Below, piece by piece: positions 1-8,252 of a stretch of 64,000 nt of DNA. The translations under genes and the position numbers were made by a program. The stretch is from contig NZ_JAMQKB010000001.1 in the NCBI RefSeq assembly GCF_028416575.1, positions 453,649-517,648 on the forward strand, read 5' to 3'. The first letter of the stretch is position 1, and the number at the start of each line of letters is the position of its first letter. The notes beneath the pieces are model-generated. The model saw only the letters and a program-made list of their open reading frames with translations. It did no database searches and was not told the DNA's origin. Origin of the DNA: Terrihalobacillus insolitus. Its GTDB lineage: Bacteria > Bacillota > Bacilli > Bacillales > Amphibacillaceae.

Positions 1-300
1 GATATTTATGACCACCTGTTAAAGCTGTCGGAAATGGTTGAGTCAAACCGTGAGATCACAAACGACATTCGTGATAGTTATTTGTCGCTCACCTCACATC
101 AAACCAATCAGGTGATGAAAATTTTAACGATCATTACTTCGATATTCGCTCCGATCACATTTATCGCAGGAATTTATGGAATGAATTTTCGCTATATGCC
201 AGAACTGACATGGGACTATGGCTATTTTATTATCCTTGGCATCATGGGAACCATTGCTGTTTTAATGTATACCTGGTTCAAACGAAAAGGCTGGTTTTGA
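1..300 (+). CDS. CorA-family Mg2+/Co2+ transporter, C-terminal fragment (runs off left edge)
   Basis: The reading frame is open from base 1, so the gene begins before the window. The visible ~99 residues hold the end of the long cytoplasmic helix and both C-terminal membrane helices. The first helix ends in YGMN, the selectivity signature of CorA-type channels, followed by the short periplasmic loop and a second helix ending in a basic tail (WFKRKGWF). CorA channels are pentameric inner-membrane divalent cation channels. The membrane part looks intact. The N-terminal cytoplasmic domain cannot be judged because it is outside the window. Confidence 0.88.
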   Translation, partial: DIYDHLLKLSEMVESNREITNDIRDSYLSLTSHQTNQVMKILTIITSIFAPITFIAGIYGMNFRYMPELTWDYGYFIILGIMGTIAVLMYTWFKRKGWF

Positions 301-443
301 TATCCAAACATGACTGGAAATAGTAACTAGCTCACTCTGTTGGAACAGATCCCTGACAAAAGTGTTGGAAAAACTTAGCTGTGAAATGTAAGTATTATAT
401 TATGCTTAATCGGGACAACTATGCATACAGGAGGTGTACCACA

Positions 444-599
444 ATGGCTCAAGACGTATTATGCGAAGTAAACAACTGTAAGTATTGGGCGGAAGGTAAC
501 AAATGTTCCGCCAATGCCATCTATGTCGTTAGCCACCGCGGTAAGAAGGCGGCAAATCAAGAAGAAACCGATTGCCAGACTTTTGAACCGCAAATTTAG
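444..599 (+). CDS. DUF1540 domain protein, small Cys-rich
   Basis: A 51-residue protein starting at the ATG at 444, preceded by AGGAGGT at 429-435. An upstream in-frame ATG at 381 has no such site and adds an unconserved extension. The product carries four cysteines in the pattern C-x4-C-x8-C-x20-C, with the VxxCxYWxxGNxCxAxxI layout typical of DUF1540 proteins of spore formers. These are presumed metal-binding, and their function is not established. A hairpin follows the stop codon. Confidence 0.8.
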   Translation: MAQDVLCEVNNCKYWAEGNKCSANAIYVVSHRGKKAANQEETDCQTFEPQI

Positions 600-614
600 T
601 ACCCTTCTTTAACG

Positions 615-656
615 GGACTGTCCTCACAAAGACGTGTGGGGGCAGTCCTAATTCTT
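615..656 (+). terminator. Terminator-like hairpin after DUF1540 gene
   Basis: GGACTG (615-620) pairs with CAGTCC (643-648), with additional inner pairs CC/GG and CAC/GTG, directly after the DUF1540 stop. The U-tract is weak. It lies between convergent genes, so it may serve both. Confidence 0.55.
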
Positions 657-718
657 GCACCACTCAAAAGAGATACCACTCTGTGACATGACAATCCCTA
701 ACTTATCTTATTTTTAAC

Positions 719-1864
719 CTAGTTGATATCCAATTGATTCTGAACAATTGCAATGAACGGATGATTTTTCTCCAATCCAGAAACCTTCTCTAATACTGTT
801 TGATAACCTTCTCGTTCAATCATTTCCTGTAATTCAACAGCTTCAGGGTCTTGTTTGTTTTGGTAGGTCAGTGCTGCTGCGATCGTCTTTGCCAGATTTA
901 CTGGATCTTTTCCCGTTAATTTTAAATAAAGAGTCGCAGGACGGATAAGCCTATCATTTGATCCAAGTTTTCGAATCGGGCCACGTCCGACTCGTGTTAC
1001 ATCGTCTGAAATGTATGGGTTTTGAAACCGATGGATGATCTTGTTTATATAATTGAGGTGTTCATTGTGATCAAAACCATATTTTCGGATTAGCACTTCG
1101 CCAGATTCGCTAAGAGCTCCAAGTGTAATCTCCTGAATTGGCTCATGACTCATCGCTTCCTCAATGGTCTTGTATCCCATCGAATGACCAATGTACGCTG
1201 CTACAGCATGACCTGTGTTTACCGTGAACAATTTTCGCTCGATATAAGGTGTTAAATCACTGACATAGGTAATTCCTTGGATGTCCGGCTTTTCTCCCTT
1301 AACGTCTGTTTCCTCTACAACCCACTCATAATACGGTTCCACAGAAACTTGTAGAAGATCGTCATTTGTTTGATTCGGAACAATTCGATCGACAGCAGCG
1401 TTTGGGAATCCATAAACACGGTTAAATTGCTCCTTTTCTGCTTCTGTAACCTGCTTCAAAACTTCTTCATTCAATAGAGAGCTGCCACCAATCATATTTT
1501 CGCAAGCGATTATATTCAAAGGATGCCCTGTCTTCTTCAGTCTTTCACGTAACCCTTTCGTTAAAAGATCTGATATGATCGGTAATATAGTTGGACCGAC
1601 AGCCGTTGTAACGATATCTGCCTTGACAATTGCTTGAATAACCTCTTCTGGACTCGTCGTACTATTCAATCCAGAAACGTTGGAGACAGTTAATTCATCC
1701 TCGTTTTCATCAGCTAAAACGACACGATACTGTTGTTTTTCATTTAATTCTTTAATCACTTGATCGTTCACATCTACAAACGTTGTGTGGTAACCCGCTT
1801 TGTATAATAAGGATCCGATAAAACCTCTACCGATGTTGCCAGCCCCAAAATGTACAGCTAACAT
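719..1864 (-). CDS. mtlD: Mannitol-1-phosphate 5-dehydrogenase
   Basis: A 381-residue protein of normal MtlD length. It oxidises mannitol-1-phosphate to fructose-6-phosphate with NAD+ in the cytoplasm. The N-terminus begins with the Rossmann motif FGAGNIGRGFIG (about residues 6-17). Further on are the polyol dehydrogenase family stretches around NTGHAVAAYIG and GRGPIRKL. It is the last gene of the mtlA-mtlR-mtlF-mtlD cluster, with one base between the mtlF stop and its ATG. GAGGTGAAC supplies the ribosome binding site. Confidence 0.96.
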   Translation of the reverse strand: MLAVHFGAGNIGRGFIGSLLYKAGYHTTFVDVNDQVIKELNEKQQYRVVLADENEDELTVSNVSGLNSTTSPEEVIQAIVKADIVTTAVGPTILPIISDLLTKGLRERLKKTGHPLNIIACENMIGGSSLLNEEVLKQVTEAEKEQFNRVYGFPNAAVDRIVPNQTNDDLLQVSVEPYYEWVVEETDVKGEKPDIQGITYVSDLTPYIERKLFTVNTGHAVAAYIGHSMGYKTIEEAMSHEPIQEITLGALSESGEVLIRKYGFDHNEHLNYINKIIHRFQNPYISDDVTRVGRGPIRKLGSNDRLIRPATLYLKLTGKDPVNLAKTIAAALTYQNKQDPEAVELQEMIEREGYQTVLEKVSGLEKNHPFIAIVQNQLDIN

Positions 1865-1865
1865 A

Positions 1866-2303
1866 CTAGTTCACCTCATTGAACATATTTAGAATTTCAT
1901 CTTTGGATTTTGCTTCCAATATTTTTTGAATGTTTGCTTCTTCTGAAACGACAAGTGCTATCTTAGACAAAATCTCTAAATGTTCATTCCCTTTTCCAGC
2001 AATTCCTACAAGGATTTTCGCCACATTTCCATTACCAAAATCAATGCCCTCAGGTACAGTAACGATCGAAAGTCCTGTTTCTTTCACTTTGCTTTTTGCA
2101 TCCTCCGTTCCATGAGGGATCGCCACATGGTTCCCGATATAAGTGGATGTAACCTCTTCTCTCTCCAGCATTTTATCTACGTATAACTTCTCCACATATC
2201 CATTTTTCACAAGGATATCACCTGTAAAACGAATTGCTTCTTCTTTTCCACCTAATGATTGATTTAAAATAATATTATCTTCTGTCAATATTGCTTTTGT
2301 CAT
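1866..2303 (-). CDS. mtlF: Mannitol-specific PTS enzyme IIA
   Basis: The start is placed at the ATG at 2303, giving 145 residues (MTKAIL...). It has an AGGAG site just upstream, while an upstream in-frame extension to 2411 is not family-like. EIIA accepts phosphate from HPr and passes it to the IIB domain of MtlA. The phosphorylation site is the histidine of AIPHGT (about His64). It sits between mtlR and mtlD as in other Bacillaceae mannitol operons. With the separate MtlA (IICB) it completes the mannitol permease. Confidence 0.95.
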   Translation of the reverse strand: MTKAILTEDNIILNQSLGGKEEAIRFTGDILVKNGYVEKLYVDKMLEREEVTSTYIGNHVAIPHGTEDAKSKVKETGLSIVTVPEGIDFGNGNVAKILVGIAGKGNEHLEILSKIALVVSEEANIQKILEAKSKDEILNMFNEVN

Positions 2304-2379
2304 AGTTGAACACTCCTTCAAGCTTTTAAAGATTATTAAATAAATTGCTATTACATACATGACGGTTTTAACGATACAC

Positions 2380-4494
2380 TTAACCTTTTTCCAAATAAGA
2401 TAGTTTTTCATTTAAAAATTGTTGCAAATGATAAGATAAAAATTGTCTTATTTCATTTTCATCGCCTGATTGAAATACGTCCTGTTCGCGAATGATTAAA
2501 CCACTCAAAAAGCTCAACACTTCCAGTACCTCTTGATCTGTTTGTTCTGCAGCAAGCATGAGCAACACATGGTCAATGCTTACTTGTTGATTATCCATCC
2601 CTTGAACGGGGACAGGATGAGCGAGTCGGTAGATTTGAAAGGTAGGCTTTCTGATGGAATTACTTCGTGTATGATACAGGGCCAGCTTCGTATTAGGTAT
2701 ACCCAGTCCACCCATTTTCTCACGTTTGATCAATTTTTCGAACACTTCAGCTTTATCTGATAAAACTTCTTCCTTCTCTAACTGGTCACAAGCAACACTT
2801 AAAATATGCTCAATTGGTTTTTTATCTTTAATCTCTAAAACACAAAAGCCATCAATTAAATCCCAAATGACATTGGAATAATTTCTTATCGTTTGAAGTT
2901 GTCCAATGGTATCTGATGATTGCTCTGTCTTTTTAGGTTGTTCAGCATGTATTTGTTGCTTCCTCCCCATTCTCTTATTCACTTTTATCCGCTTGATCAT
3001 CAGCTGAATATTTTTAATCTCAGAAGGTGTAAGAACGGGTGAAGTCAACATGTACTCCTTCTCTATTTCTTTTAGTGGAATGGTTGAAACTACGATATCG
3101 TAATTTGATACATCGGTTTGTTCCAGGTCAAACAATGATTGTTTATCGACTTCTTTTATTTCTGGGATCTTTTGCATTAGTCTTGTTGCCAGCATTTTAG
3201 CTGTACCAATGCCACTTGAGCAAACAACGAGTGCTTTTAGCTCTAACTGCTCCTCCTCTTGCATTAATGCAGCAGCAAAATGGAGTACGAGAAAGCCGAT
3301 CTCCTCTTTTGGGAATGTAATTTCAGGAAATAACCGATGAACACCATCCTCAATTAACGAAAAAAGATCATGATAATCTTTTATGATGTCATCAATCATC
3401 GGATTTTTTATTTTCATATTTTGTTTTAATCGATAAATTGTCGGTTTCAAGTGCCCAACCAAATCGTTTAACAACTGATCTTGATGTGACAAATCTTCAC
3501 CTAGATGTTCACCAATATAGCTAATCAGTTCTTTTGCTTTATATGCAATGTTCAGACTTGAATCTTCAATATGATAATGTCGATCAAAACGTAATTTTGC
3601 CCCCATTAAATGCATCGTAATATAGCCAATTTCGTCACTTGGAATATTCATTTTTAATGTTGTTTCTAGGTCGTGAACCAGCCTTTCTGCTAGTTCATAT
3701 TCTTTTGTTTCTTTGATTTGCTCCAAATATTCCTGATCAAAATGAATAAGTTCGCCTTGTTGCAGGCGTTCTACCGCTAACGCAAGATGGACGACTAGAC
3801 CAATATGTGCGCTGTCTGCTAGTCCATAGGGAAGTTGTTTACGAATATGTTCAACCCTTTTTTCGATCACATGCAATTTCGCTGGATCAACTAAGCCTAG
3901 TAATCGATTCGAAATCGTATCAAACTGTTGCTTTGATTTTTTTTGTATGTTTTCTCGAACCATGGAGATAAAATCGTATTCATCCACATATTGGGTGATT
4001 AAATTGCTAAGTGTTGCTCGTTTATTTTCTTCTTTCCCCTCTATTTTTACCCCATATCCCCTTTTTCGAATAAGGGTCAGATGATCATCTTTTATCTGTT
4101 CCTCCATCTTATCTAGATCATTGCTAATAGTTGCAATTGTTACTTGCAGTTCACTTGCAAGGCTGAATAATTTAATCGGTTCATTTGATTCTAACAGCGT
4201 CATTAAAATGATAGCTTGTCTTTCTTCCTGGGTATAATCCGTATGTGTCACATGAAAGAGCTCTACCTCTAGATTTTCTTTATTCTGGTCTGTTCCAGAA
4301 ATGTGAATGCCAACGCCTGACTTTTTATGTAGAGTCAAATTGTACGTATTTAAAATTTCCTCTACATGTTTAAGATCCCGATGGACAGTGCGTGTACTAA
4401 CTTCCAAAGTATCAGCCAAATCTTTCATTGTAACTTCATCTTGTGCCAGTAATAGGAGTTCTAGTAACTTTCTTTCTCTTCCAGAAATATACAC
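2380..4494 (-). CDS. mtlR: Mannitol operon transcriptional activator, BglG/PRD family
   Basis: A 704-residue protein starting with GTG at 4494, preceded by AAGGGGGTGAG. It has an N-terminal HTH (SGRERKLLELLLLAQ, then DLADTLEVSTRTVHRDL) and a second HTH around 85-150. Two PTS regulation domains follow (about 190-410), then an EIIB-like domain with the Cys motif VVCSSGIGTA (about 420-430) and a C-terminal EIIA-like domain. This is the MtlR architecture. Phosphorylation by PTS proteins is known to tune activator function in this family. It lies between mtlA and mtlF, so it is probably autoregulated with the operon. Confidence 0.93.
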   Translation of the reverse strand: MYISGRERKLLELLLLAQDEVTMKDLADTLEVSTRTVHRDLKHVEEILNTYNLTLHKKSGVGIHISGTDQNKENLEVELFHVTHTDYTQEERQAIILMTLLESNEPIKLFSLASELQVTIATISNDLDKMEEQIKDDHLTLIRKRGYGVKIEGKEENKRATLSNLITQYVDEYDFISMVRENIQKKSKQQFDTISNRLLGLVDPAKLHVIEKRVEHIRKQLPYGLADSAHIGLVVHLALAVERLQQGELIHFDQEYLEQIKETKEYELAERLVHDLETTLKMNIPSDEIGYITMHLMGAKLRFDRHYHIEDSSLNIAYKAKELISYIGEHLGEDLSHQDQLLNDLVGHLKPTIYRLKQNMKIKNPMIDDIIKDYHDLFSLIEDGVHRLFPEITFPKEEIGFLVLHFAAALMQEEEQLELKALVVCSSGIGTAKMLATRLMQKIPEIKEVDKQSLFDLEQTDVSNYDIVVSTIPLKEIEKEYMLTSPVLTPSEIKNIQLMIKRIKVNKRMGRKQQIHAEQPKKTEQSSDTIGQLQTIRNYSNVIWDLIDGFCVLEIKDKKPIEHILSVACDQLEKEEVLSDKAEVFEKLIKREKMGGLGIPNTKLALYHTRSNSIRKPTFQIYRLAHPVPVQGMDNQQVSIDHVLLMLAAEQTDQEVLEVLSFLSGLIIREQDVFQSGDENEIRQFLSYHLQQFLNEKLSYLEKG

Positions 4495-4618
4495 TCGTTC
4501 TCACCCCCTTTTACATTCATGACAAAATTAAATTTAGATTGAACTTCCTTATATCTAGTTTAAGTTGTTTGCTATCTACTATACAACATGAAGTTCTTTT
4601 ATTTTCGTCAAGGTAGTT

Positions 4619-4714
4619 GTTGACATTATTTAATACCTAATGCAAAACAACTTCATTCGTAATGTAGAAATCAAGCGCATAGCTGTTGACATTATTGAAT
4701 ACCCAATGCAAAAC
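4619..4714. repeat. Pair of 30-bp direct repeats between mtlA and mtlR
   Basis: A 30-bp sequence (GTTGACATTATT-AATAC-C-AATGCAAAAC) occurs at 4619-4648 and again at 4685-4714, differing at two positions and spaced 66 bp apart. The second copy runs into the mtlA terminator hairpin. It could be a local duplication or paired protein-binding sites ahead of mtlR. Confidence 0.75.
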
Positions 4715-4750
4715 CCTTCTGATGGATGGCTTCCATTAGAAGGGCTTTGC
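4706..4750 (-). terminator. Terminator-like hairpin after mtlA
   Basis: CCCTTCT (4714-4720) pairs with AGAAGGG (4738-4744), with an inner ATGG/CCAT extension. On the minus strand it starts immediately after the mtlA stop codon and is followed by GTTTTG. It probably reduces readthrough from mtlA into mtlR. Confidence 0.65.
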
Positions 4751-6187
4751 TTATTTTTTCAACTGGTCTATTAACTCTGCATATTTTGGACTGTTCAAGA
4801 AATTTTCTACCGAAATATGACGCGCATTTGGTAATTTTACTTTTGCACGATCGGTTAAATCTTTGTGTGTGATGACAATGTCTGCGTCGTTTGGAAGCTG
4901 ATTGATGGCTGTGTTCGTCACTTCTACATCAATGTCCGCTTTTTTAAATTTGTCTTTGAGCAATGATGCTCCCATTGCACTTGACCCCATTCCAGCATCG
5001 CAGGCAAACACGACTTTGTTTACGCTTTGAAGGGAGTCCAAGCTTTCCTCGACTGTTGACGGTTGTCCACTAGCCTGTTCTTTCAACTGATCTGAAACAG
5101 TGCTTTTCTTCCCTTTCATTGCTTCCATTTTGCTAGTAGCAGTTGAAATATCTTCTTCACGATCTTTATCTTTACTTGTTTTTAAAATAAATGCAGCTAC
5201 TAAGAATGATACTGCCGTTGCTACAAGCACCCCTAGAATAACGCCGAGATAGCCTCCTTTTGGTGTCATTGCCATTAAAGCAACAATACTTCCTGGAGAA
5301 GGTGTTGCAACTAATCCCGCATTAAAGATTGAAAAAGTGAATACACCACTAACTCCACCTGCAATTGCAGCGAGAATTAAAGTTGGTTTCATTAAAATAT
5401 AAGGGAAGTAAATTTCATGTATTCCACCAAAGAACTGGATAATCGCTGCACCCGGTGCAGAACTTTTAGATGCACCTTTTCCAAAGAACATGAATGCAAG
5501 TAATATCCCTAATCCTGGTCCTGGGTTTGTCTCAAGTAAGAATAGAATAGATTTTCCTGCTTCAGATGCTTGCTCAACCGCGATTGGACTTAAAACACCG
5601 TGGTTAATCGCATTGTTCAAGAACAATACTTTTGCTGGTTCAATCAGAACATTTGCTAATGGTAGTAATCCAGCATTAATAATTGCTTCTACCCCTGCTG
5701 CTAATACATTTGTTCCTCCTTCAACAATTGGTCCGATTGCTTTAACTGCAACACCCGCTAGAATGGACGCCACAATACCTGCAGAAAAGTTGTTGTAAAG
5801 CATTTCAAAACCAGAACGAACTTTGCCTTCAAACAGTTGGTCGACTTTCTTAATACAATAACCACTCAATGGCCCCATGATCATTGCACCAAGGAACATC
5901 GGGATTTCCGCTCCAACGATTACACCCATCGTTGCAGTAGCACCAACAACTCCACCCCGAAAGTCATGTACTAAGCGACCACCTGTAAAACCAATCAGTA
6001 AGGGCAGCAGATACGTAATCATGGGATCTACTAATGTAGCCAATTGTTCATTTGGCCAATAACCTGTTGGTATAAATAATGCAGTTATAATACCCCATGC
6101 GATAAATGCTCCAATATTTGGCATAATCATACCACTTAAATAACTACCAAAGCGTTGTATCTTTGCACGAATACCTTTTTCCGCCAT
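4751..6187 (-). CDS. mtlA: Mannitol-specific PTS enzyme IICB
   Basis: The start is placed at the ATG at 6187 (MAEKGIRAK), behind AAAGGAGA, giving 478 residues. The first ~345 residues form the hydrophobic IIC channel that translocates mannitol. They include the family stretch GGVVGATATMG and the motif GGIHEIYFPYILMKP. After a hydrophilic linker the IIB domain carries the phosphocysteine loop VVFACDAGMGSSAMGA. There is no fused IIA domain; MtlF supplies that function. It is the first gene of the mtl cluster, with a cre-like site about 55 bp upstream. Confidence 0.95.
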   Translation of the reverse strand: MAEKGIRAKIQRFGSYLSGMIMPNIGAFIAWGIITALFIPTGYWPNEQLATLVDPMITYLLPLLIGFTGGRLVHDFRGGVVGATATMGVIVGAEIPMFLGAMIMGPLSGYCIKKVDQLFEGKVRSGFEMLYNNFSAGIVASILAGVAVKAIGPIVEGGTNVLAAGVEAIINAGLLPLANVLIEPAKVLFLNNAINHGVLSPIAVEQASEAGKSILFLLETNPGPGLGILLAFMFFGKGASKSSAPGAAIIQFFGGIHEIYFPYILMKPTLILAAIAGGVSGVFTFSIFNAGLVATPSPGSIVALMAMTPKGGYLGVILGVLVATAVSFLVAAFILKTSKDKDREEDISTATSKMEAMKGKKSTVSDQLKEQASGQPSTVEESLDSLQSVNKVVFACDAGMGSSAMGASLLKDKFKKADIDVEVTNTAINQLPNDADIVITHKDLTDRAKVKLPNARHISVENFLNSPKYAELIDQLKK

Positions 6188-6242
6188 ATAAATTTCTCCT
6201 TTCGTAAGGTAAAAACTAAAATATAATTTCCTTACTTCCATC

Positions 6243-6256
6243 ATAAAGCGGTTTCA
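6243..6256 (-). promoter_or_regulatory. Candidate cre (CcpA) site upstream of mtlA
   Basis: The minus strand reads TGAAACCGCTTTAT, matching 12 of 14 positions of the cre consensus TGWAANCGNTNWCA. It lies about 55 bp before the mtlA start. This is a plausible carbon catabolite control site. The mismatches are at the last two positions. Confidence 0.4.
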
Positions 6257-6356
6257 GTAACCTATTCAACTGTTTCTAAAGGGGGATTTGTCAAAAGAAT
6301 TGATGACATTATTAAAAAGGATTTGCTGTGGAGGTCAGTAATAAAAGTTAGTAGCA

Positions 6357-6388
6357 TAAAAAAACGCCCTGCAGCAGCTAGAAGGGCA
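6357..6388 (-). terminator. Rho-independent terminator of symporter gene
   Basis: On the minus strand GCCCTT and AGGGC form a stem around a CTAGCTGCTGC loop, followed by G and seven T. It lies about 110 bp beyond the SSS symporter stop. Confidence 0.75.
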
Positions 6389-6501
6389 AATGAGAGCTAC
6401 TACCGGGCTTGATAAATCATCCTGATGGTTTGTTGCTGTGGACAGGAGAACTGCTAACTATTTGCAATGATTGAAACTGATGAATTGATTTTTTCTAACT
6501 G

Positions 6502-8001
6502 TTAAGCACTGACTGCTTTCTTTTCCTTTACAACGTTTTCTACGACGATACTAACCGAAATCATCACTACAAATCCTACAATCGAACTAAAAAATAACGC
6601 TTGAAATACGTTTTCGACAATTCCGGTACCAGTTAAAATCATATAACAACCAGATCCAAAAATAACTGAGTTGATGGCTCCAGGTCTATTCGCGCGTTTC
6701 CAGAAATAGCCCAAGCTAACAGGTGCAATGATCCCACTAATAATCGCCGATATACCAAATTGTGTCAGTAGGGCCAAGGAATCAGGGCGGTCAATCGACA
6801 TATATAACGACAATACCCCTAGAACAATAAGCGAAATTTTTGATACTCTGACCACCTTTTGATCGAGTTTCTTTTCAGAGATATTTTTATTTTTATAAAG
6901 GAATGGAACAACTAAAATTTTATACAAGTCATTCCCGATGCTTGTCGTCAAACCAAGATATAAGCTATCTGTAGTTGACAAAATAGCCGAAATAATACCT
7001 GTAACCATAAGAGCTACAATAATCGGTGGAAATGCTTCTACGATATATGCTGGTATCGCACCATCAGCAGACTCTAATCCTGGTGCCAGAAGTCTTGCAG
7101 CCATGCCAGCAAAAACGGAAAAGGCAGATAGCAAAAACAAGGTGATCCCAGAAGATAGCGTAAATGTGCGCAAGTCTTCTTCTTTTTCGATCGTCAACAC
7201 TTTGTTCATCAAATGAGGAAGTAGAGCAAACGTAAACAAGAGCCACTGAATGCTTAAAATAGCAAAGCCGCTATAAAATGGCCCACCTTCTGAGGTAGAT
7301 GCAACTAAGCTTTCATCGATGTTACTCAGCTGAGTGTGTAAGTTACCTAAAACGTTCCACCCACCACCTATCGTCCAAAGTAGCGAGATAAACAGCAAAA
7401 CCGAGATAACTGACATGATTATTCCTTGAATACCATCGCTAATGAGCTGTGCAAAAGCTCCTCCTAAACTTACATAAACGATCGTAATGCCGACACCAAT
7501 AATAATACCCCAAATATAGGGGATTCCGATAATCGTTTCAAACATCGTTGCTAGTCCGACATTTTGACCAACTATATAATAGATATTAAATAGAACGAGC
7601 AAAGCAACAATAACCTGGAGCGCTTTACTCTGATATCGAACCCCAAGCCACTGCGGCAATGTTAAACTACCGCCGTTTTTCTGACCTTGTTTCCAAAAAG
7701 TTTTGGCAAACAAAAGTAAGCCAATCCAAGTCAAGCCAAAACATCCCAATGCCCACCATAATGTTGAGGCACCGTATGTGTAAGCCCAGCCTGGCACACC
7801 TAGAAACAAGTTTGCACTTGCAAAAGAAGCTCCGAAACTAACCCCGACAATCCAAGGTTTTACCTTTCCTTTCGCGATCGCAAACCCCCTCATTGACCGA
7901 CTATGCACAGAACCTTTTTTCCCTAGCCAGGTGGTTAGGACAAAATATCCAAACAATACGATACCGATGATCCATACAAATGAGTTCGTTTCTTCGCCCA
8001 T
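6502..8001 (-). CDS. Sodium:solute symporter (SSS) family transporter
   Basis: A 499-residue, very hydrophobic protein with about 13 predicted membrane helices, the normal SSS size. Typical SSS stretches are visible: FGASFASANLFLGVPGWAYTYG, GGAFAQLISDGIQGIIM, and TGIISAILSTTDSLYLGLTTSIGNDLYK near the usual signature. It imports an unidentified organic solute with Na+. A 31-residue membrane protein gene ends two bases before its ATG. An S-box-controlled monooxygenase lies upstream in the same orientation, suggesting a sulfur-containing substrate. The substrate cannot be read from the sequence alone. Confidence 0.9.
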   Translation of the reverse strand: MGEETNSFVWIIGIVLFGYFVLTTWLGKKGSVHSRSMRGFAIAKGKVKPWIVGVSFGASFASANLFLGVPGWAYTYGASTLWWALGCFGLTWIGLLLFAKTFWKQGQKNGGSLTLPQWLGVRYQSKALQVIVALLVLFNIYYIVGQNVGLATMFETIIGIPYIWGIIIGVGITIVYVSLGGAFAQLISDGIQGIIMSVISVLLFISLLWTIGGGWNVLGNLHTQLSNIDESLVASTSEGGPFYSGFAILSIQWLLFTFALLPHLMNKVLTIEKEEDLRTFTLSSGITLFLLSAFSVFAGMAARLLAPGLESADGAIPAYIVEAFPPIIVALMVTGIISAILSTTDSLYLGLTTSIGNDLYKILVVPFLYKNKNISEKKLDQKVVRVSKISLIVLGVLSLYMSIDRPDSLALLTQFGISAIISGIIAPVSLGYFWKRANRPGAINSVIFGSGCYMILTGTGIVENVFQALFFSSIVGFVVMISVSIVVENVVKEKKAVSA

Positions 8002-8003
8002 CG

Positions 8004-8099
8004 TTAGTCTCCCCCCTTCTGTTTAGGATAGAGTTTGTTCCATACAAATAAACCTACAAGCCAAAACACTGCAATACTAACCCAGTAAAAAGTGAACAT
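8004..8099 (-). CDS. Small membrane protein preceding SSS symporter (symporter small accessory-type)
   Basis: A 31-codon ORF starting at the ATG at 8099 (an alternative ATG at 8105 adds Met-Lys). AAAGGATGG precedes it with good spacing. The product has one hydrophobic helix (about residues 5-20, FYWVSIAVFWLVGLFVW) and a polar tail (NKLYPKQKGGD). Its TAA is two bases before the symporter ATG, so the two are surely co-translated. Tiny one-helix proteins directly upstream of SSS transporters recur in Bacilli and are annotated as symporter small accessory proteins. The role is not proven. Confidence 0.75.
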   Translation of the reverse strand: MFTFYWVSIAVFWLVGLFVWNKLYPKQKGGD

Positions 8100-8118
8100 T
8101 TTCATCCATCCTTTATCT

Positions 8119-8235
8119 TAAAATGGTTTTAGGGTTTTAGATCCCCACCTCTAAGCGAAGCGTAGGTGGGAATTTCCAATCAGGTGGAGTCGAAACTCCA
8201 TCTGATTCCCCGATGTTTCAGCTTGCTGAAACGAG
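8119..8235 (+). repeat. Three-hairpin dispersed repeat, copy A (full length)
   Basis: It starts with TTAAAATGGTTTTAGGGTTTTAG and then forms three consecutive hairpins: CCCACCT/AGGTGGG, CAGGTGGAGT/ACTCCATCTG and the palindrome GTTTCAGCTTGCTGAAAC. Nearly identical sequence occurs at 63081-63207 and, inverted, at 35275-35400. Here it separates the monooxygenase gene from the small protein and symporter genes. Confidence 0.9.
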
Positions 8236-8252
8236 CTACTTTTCGAACCTTT

